Source: Mytilus galloprovincialis (Eukaryota > Mollusca > Bivalvia > Mytilida > Mytilidae). From it: DNA of 64,000 nt. The DNA lies in contig NC_134843.1 in the NCBI RefSeq assembly GCF_965363235.1, forward strand, positions 93,901,795-93,965,794. The letters run 5' to 3'. Positions 55,701 through 61,700 of the stretch are shown here, piece by piece. Every line of letters starts with the position of its first letter. The stretch's first letter is position 1. The notes beneath the pieces were generated by a model. The model was not told where the DNA came from. It saw only the letters and a program-made list of their open reading frames with translations, and did not search any database. Both the position numbers and the translations under genes were made by a program.

Positions 55701-58700
55701 GAGTAACAAACACCGGAACTTGCGGAAATGCACGAAGTGATAAAAAGTTGTATTTTTATCAAATAACCTGCTACACACTGTGAAGACAAGGCTTCAACCT
55801 CTTTTCTGAAGATAATGAATCGTTTATGTCTGAATTTCTTTAATTATTAATAAAAAATTGATGTTTCATCAACTTAGTAAAAATTGAAAATGTCCGATGA
55901 CGGAAGCGACTGAAAGCGAGTATCGTCAAGAACAGGGCGACTTGTTTTCACTTTTGGGGGTCGGGGAAAGCGAAGTGACGGTTGGGAAGGCGACTTCTTC
56001 GCCCAAGTCGCCTGGTAGCGTGAGCCCTGCTATAAGTCAACATACAGTCTTGAACTTTGGACATGTCTCTATACAAAATGTTATAGCCCAATATGTTATA
56101 CACAACAACACAGTGCTCAAGAGTACAACAAAACAATTTAGAATTCTATTTTTCATGTCATTTAAAGTTTCTCTATCTATAGAAGATTTATAGACTTAAA
56201 ATATCCCTTTTAGAGTAAATATTTTACCATGATATAGTGTTTTTTTCAATTACAGGTTTTTCCCAAACATGACAGTAAGACAGAAATCAATAGACAGACA
56301 TCCAGTAATATTGTAGACAGATTTTTTCAGGTATAGGTCTATAAAACTTTCTTACATTTTTTACTTATCTTATATACAAATCTTTGGAGGAAATGTTCAG
56401 CACAACTAGCGAGTAAACTAACATTCAACCAAAACCTTACTGAACAGAAATATCTTCACATATTTATTGAATGGCAGCAAAAATTAATTTAATTAAACTT
56501 TCAGTATGTGCAATGTGGTGATGAATCAGCTGTGATAACATTACTGAGGAAATCTAAGTCTGGTCAGGATGATATCAGTCCATTAATGTGCCATCCTCTG
56601 TGTGGCTGTGATAAATGTTCACGACTCACTTCACAAGTCAAAACAGATGAAAACCTGGTAACAGCCTACACCAGAGATGATAGAGGTTATACAGGTATGT
56701 GCACAGTTTCTAAGGTCAAAGGTCACACAGGTATGTGCACAGTTTCTAAGGTCAAAGGTTTCACAGGTATGTGCACAGTTTCTAAGATCAAAGGTTACAC
56801 AGGTATGTTCACAGTTTCTAAGATTAGAGGTTACCCAAGCCTAGGTATGTTCACAGATTCTAAGATTAGAGGTTACACAGGTATGTTCACAGTTTCTAAG
56901 GTGAAAGGTTACACAGGTATGTTCACATATTCTCAGGTTAGAGGTTACACAGGTATGTTCACAGTTTCTAAGGTCAAAGGTTACACAGGTATGTATAGTG
57001 ATTCTAAGATTGGAGGTTACACAAGTATGTTCACAGTTTCTAAGGTCAAAGGTTACGCAGGTATGTTCACAGTTTCTAAGATTATAGGTTACCAAGGTAT
57101 GTTCACAGATTCTCAGATTAGAGGTTACACAGGTATGTTCACAGATTCTAAGGTCAAAGGTTACACAGGTATGTTCACAGATTCTAAGATTAGAGGTTAC
57201 CGAGGTATGTTCACAGATTCTCAGATAAGAGGTTACACAGGTATGTTCACAGTTTCTAAGGTATAGGTTACACAAGTATGTTCACAGATTCTAAAGTCAG
57301 GTCATAACTCCTTTTATACATTTCTTCACAATTTCTAGTGGATTGAAAACAATAGTGAGTGTATATGATTTTTGATTTTGACAGATTATGAACCTAAATT
57401 TATGTGATATTATCAAGATGCTTGATTTCTTGATTGACAATATATTTGTTACGTTTTCAACAGACTGTCGGCATTCCAATGGGAACAAACTCTGCCCCTC
57501 TACTTGCCGACTTGTTTCTTTATTATTATGAGGCTGACTTCATGCAGGAACTTCTTAGGAAGAAAGATAAGAAGTTAGCAATATCCTTTAACTCTACTGT
57601 TTGCTATATAGATGATGTTCTTTCACTAAATAATTCAAAATTTGGTGACTATGTGGAACGCATCTATCCAATCGAGCTAGAGATAAAGGATACTACAGAT
57701 ACAGTTAAGTCGGCCTCATATCTTGACTTACATCTAGAAATTGACAATGAGGGTCGGTTGAAAACAAAACTTTACGACAAAAGAGATGATTTCAGCTTTC
57801 CAATTGTGAACTTTCCATTTCTAAGTACAGTGAAACTTCTCAAAACCGGCCGCCCGTCGGACCACGGGATTCGGCCGGTTTTCAGGGGTGGCCGGTTTGT
57901 TGAATTTGAAATTAACAAGAGTTACTTCCCTTCAATATTTGTGCATTTGTTTTTTTTTACCATGTATTGTACCTCAATCATAAAGTTTGTTTTGTTGTGT
58001 AAATTTAGCTTTGTATTCTAAATTGATTATGAAATAAATATTAAAACATCATTTGTATTTTTATTATTTTTTATTTTGCAGGAATAACAAATAAAATGCA
58101 ACTATATAGCAAAACAGTTTTAATATCAATATATTATGTTATTGACCTCAGTTGACATACATTCATCATTGGTACCATACGATGATTATACTAATTATAT
58201 GTATTAAGCATTACTGAAGTTGTAAACACTAAACGACCATATTTATTAACGATTAATTTTGAAAGATCAAAGTAAAAGAATTCTGTAATTTGCCTAAAAA
58301 TTAATTATTTAAAATGATCAAATAAAGTAGCCAAGCTAAAACATTTAATGAAAATTAATTATCATCATTCACTAGTGTGGGTGAAGATCATAATCTCTCA
58401 ACCGATAATTTATTCGGGTATTGATTTGACATTGACAGGTAAACACTACTCAGTGGCCATGCAGGTGTCTAATTGACCGCATTAACTTGTTTGTTTATAT
58501 AACAGTATTATATATGAACTAATGATTACAAATGACAAGGCCGGTCTTATGAGGTGATATTTTATTGATTTTGATTACACAAATATACAAATATCGGCCG
58601 GTATCCGGTTTAAAGGGGTGGCCGGTTTTATAAGGTTACCTGACCATTTATTTACATACACGCCGGCCGGGACTTGTTATTTTGGCCGGTATGAAGGGAG

Positions 58701-61700
58701 AACCGGTATTAAGAGGGACCGGTTTAGAGAAGTTTCACTGTAGCAACATTCCAGCAGCACCTGCATACGGGGTATATATCTCCCAATTGATACGATATTC
58801 CCGTGCTTGCATTTCCTATCATGATTTTCTTGATAGAGGGTTGCTGCTCACAAGGAAGCTATTAAACCAAGAGTTCCAAATGATGAAGTTGAAATCATCC
58901 CTTCGTAAATTTTATGGACGCCATTTTATGGACGCCATCATGAGTTGGTTGACTGTTATGGAATAACCGTTTCACAAATGATATCGAATATGTTCCTTAC
59001 GTCGTAACTACAATCCCCTTCCCTTTCATGAATGTGACCTACCGAATTAGATTATTTACCGGATTTGTTATCACATAAGCAACACGACGGGTGCCGCATG
59101 TGGAGCAGGATCTGCTTACCCTTCCGGAGCACCTGAGATCACCCCTTGTTTTTTGGTGGGGTTCGTGTTGTTTATTCTTTAGTTTTCTATGTTGTGTCGT
59201 GTGTGCTGTTGTTTGTTTGTCTTTTTCATTTTTAGCCATGGCGTTGTCAGTTTGTTTTAGATTTATGAGTTTGACTGTTCCTTTGGTATCTTTCGTCCCT
59301 CTTTTATATGAAATTTGTATTTTGTGGAATGCTGAAAATCTACTTGAATTAGTATCTCTTATATTACAATAGAACAAAATGTCTTAATTTTTATATAACC
59401 TTGCTATTGTCTGTACAGTATGTAGATACAATGTAATAATACTTTATTTGTGTAATTTATTTCCAGCTCTTCACATCGCAGCTTTACATGGCCAGGCACA
59501 TTTAATAGATGTTCTTATTCAACATGGTGCTATAGTCAATGCAAGTGACTACCTAGGACTAACACCTCTTCACCTTGCTTGTCAAAAAGGCTTTCAGAAT
59601 ATAATTGTTAGTATAATCAGCTTGCTCTTTAATCCATGTTTTGAAAATGTTTAATCTTATACTGTTGCTTATCTCTATTCTTCTCTGCAGGGGAAAAAAA
59701 CCCACAAAAACAGAGACAACCATACATGTACAGGGAAGAACAGTTACAAATATTTTTGATAATGGAAATGTTTGCACCATGAAAATTTATAAGAATACAA
59801 AATTATATGACAAAAAGTTATGTACAGTACCAGACATGAGAGACCTACTAGTATTTAAGACTTTTATGCATATAATACTTTTACAGAAGACCGTGCAAGG
59901 GCTGTATAGCCTGTCAAAGTCTTTAACAACTTCCATCATCTAACTTTTATAGAAATCTAGTGATGATCAGGAAATAATGATTTCTATTGTGCTCTTTTTT
60001 CTTGATATAGCGTTCAGATGTAGGTTAAGAAAATAGGAATAAAAATTGTTGGAAAAGACCTTGAGGGTTTTAAAATTTAAAGTAGGGTTATAAAACTGAG
60101 ATTCATAATTGAACCAATCAAATTACTGTGGATTCATTATTATTCATTGGATACCAATTTTCGTGGATTTCGTGGGCACAGTCAAACCACGAAATTAAAT
60201 ATTGAACGAATGATAATTTTTCTATAGGTTTGTATGCAGACATCAGCAAAACCACGAAATTAAATATCCACGAATATGCAAGTTTTTCTTAATCCACGAA
60301 AATTGGTACCCACGAAAATAAATGAATCCACAGTACTGAATCTAGTTTAAGACACAAATATGACTACTGAGTAAAGTTTTCTGATCGAGAACCTAGATCT
60401 GAAGTTTTCTGATCGAGAACCTAGATCTGAAGTTTTCTGATCGAGAACCTAGATCTGAATCTTATGTTGTTAAAAAAATTAGTATAAACATATTCATTAT
60501 TGATACACATTTATTGTTTGACTTTTTCAGTTATTACTGCTCCACTTTAAAGTTGATGTTATGTTGACAGACGGAGTTGGGAACACACCACTGCATCTGT
60601 GTGTTGATAATGGCCATGAAGATGTTAGTACATGTATTCATACCTTTTCCTGGTTTTTTTTTATACTTTAAATTACTAGCTATAGTAGGGCATGCTTAGC
60701 AAAACAACAACTTGGACTGAAATGGAGGTCAATGATTGTTTCATTTTGATATTCATTTGGGTTTCTTTAAACATTTAAGTTATACAAATTATTTTTCAGC
60801 AACTTTTTTTCAGAATAGATTTATTGAACTAATGTCCCTATAGAATTGATGGAGGAAACTATATTTCTGCATATGATGTGTCCAATAATAGAGTAAATCA
60901 CACTGTTTTTTTTTAATTTTTAGGTCTAGCTTGAAAAAGCTCTTAATAAAATTGGAATAGAAATGACCACTTGTAAGACAAATTCTTCAAATTTTAAGTA
61001 TGAAAATATTTTAATGTTTTTTTTAAATCTGTACTTTCAGTGTGTGAAAGGTTTAGTATTTTCTGATGTATCTAGAATAAAGTTAGATATTAATGCACAG
61101 AATGAGAGAGGAGATACACCGCTCCATTTTGCAGCAAAATGGGGATATGGTAAGTTATGAAATGGGTATTATTAATAAAATATTTTGATACAACAAATTT
61201 TGATATCCATTACAATTCCTTTACATTTTATGTATTATCATAACTTCTAGAGCTATAAACACAGATGGAGTCAAGTTCTCAATAGTAATTAGTACAATCA
61301 AAGTACTTCCAATTGGTTTTTTTTATGCAATGCTCCAAGCTTTCCATTTTGAATTACATGATGCAAATTGAATATGTGTTTGGTAGGAAAAGTGAAAAAG
61401 AAAAGAAACTTTTTTTTAGTTATGAAGGGAAAATGGTAAATTTACTTTCTAGTCAATGTAAAAAACGGAAAAATAACTAGATGTTTTTTCCCCACATTTT
61501 CACACATACATGTATATAAAGATTTCTTAATGCTTCATATGATTTTCTCCCCAGTACTTCCAACTGATGTTCCTTCTCTTTTAAATGATGTATCAATAAT
61601 TGTATAAGTTTTTATGAGCTTAACCCATGCAACAGAACTGCCCAATAAATCCTTATGGTATCATTTGTCAGTAAAATGAGTGTTACAAGAATAATGTAAA

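Noticed and set aside
56841-57275. 144-codon minus-strand frame with repeated [10 protein letters not shown]
   Set aside because: Mirror of the in-frame donor array on the opposite strand.
1724-57298. Functional link between the U4 array and the splice-site arrays in the adjacent ANKRD27 gene
   Set aside because: Both concern splicing, but donors are recognised by U1 and U6, not U4, and gene adjacency gives no mechanism. Treated as coincidence.
57434-58021. 195-codon frame as a host gene
   Set aside because: It is a relic RT fragment running into the end of an inserted DNA element.
59039-59377. 112-codon minus-strand and 93-codon plus-strand frames
   Set aside because: Both fall in the 3' tail of the dispersed retroelement and have no conserved domain.
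59641-59943. 100-codon frame in intron 15
   Set aside because: No domain and no splice continuity with the ankyrin exons; exons 15 and 16 join directly and match VARP without it.
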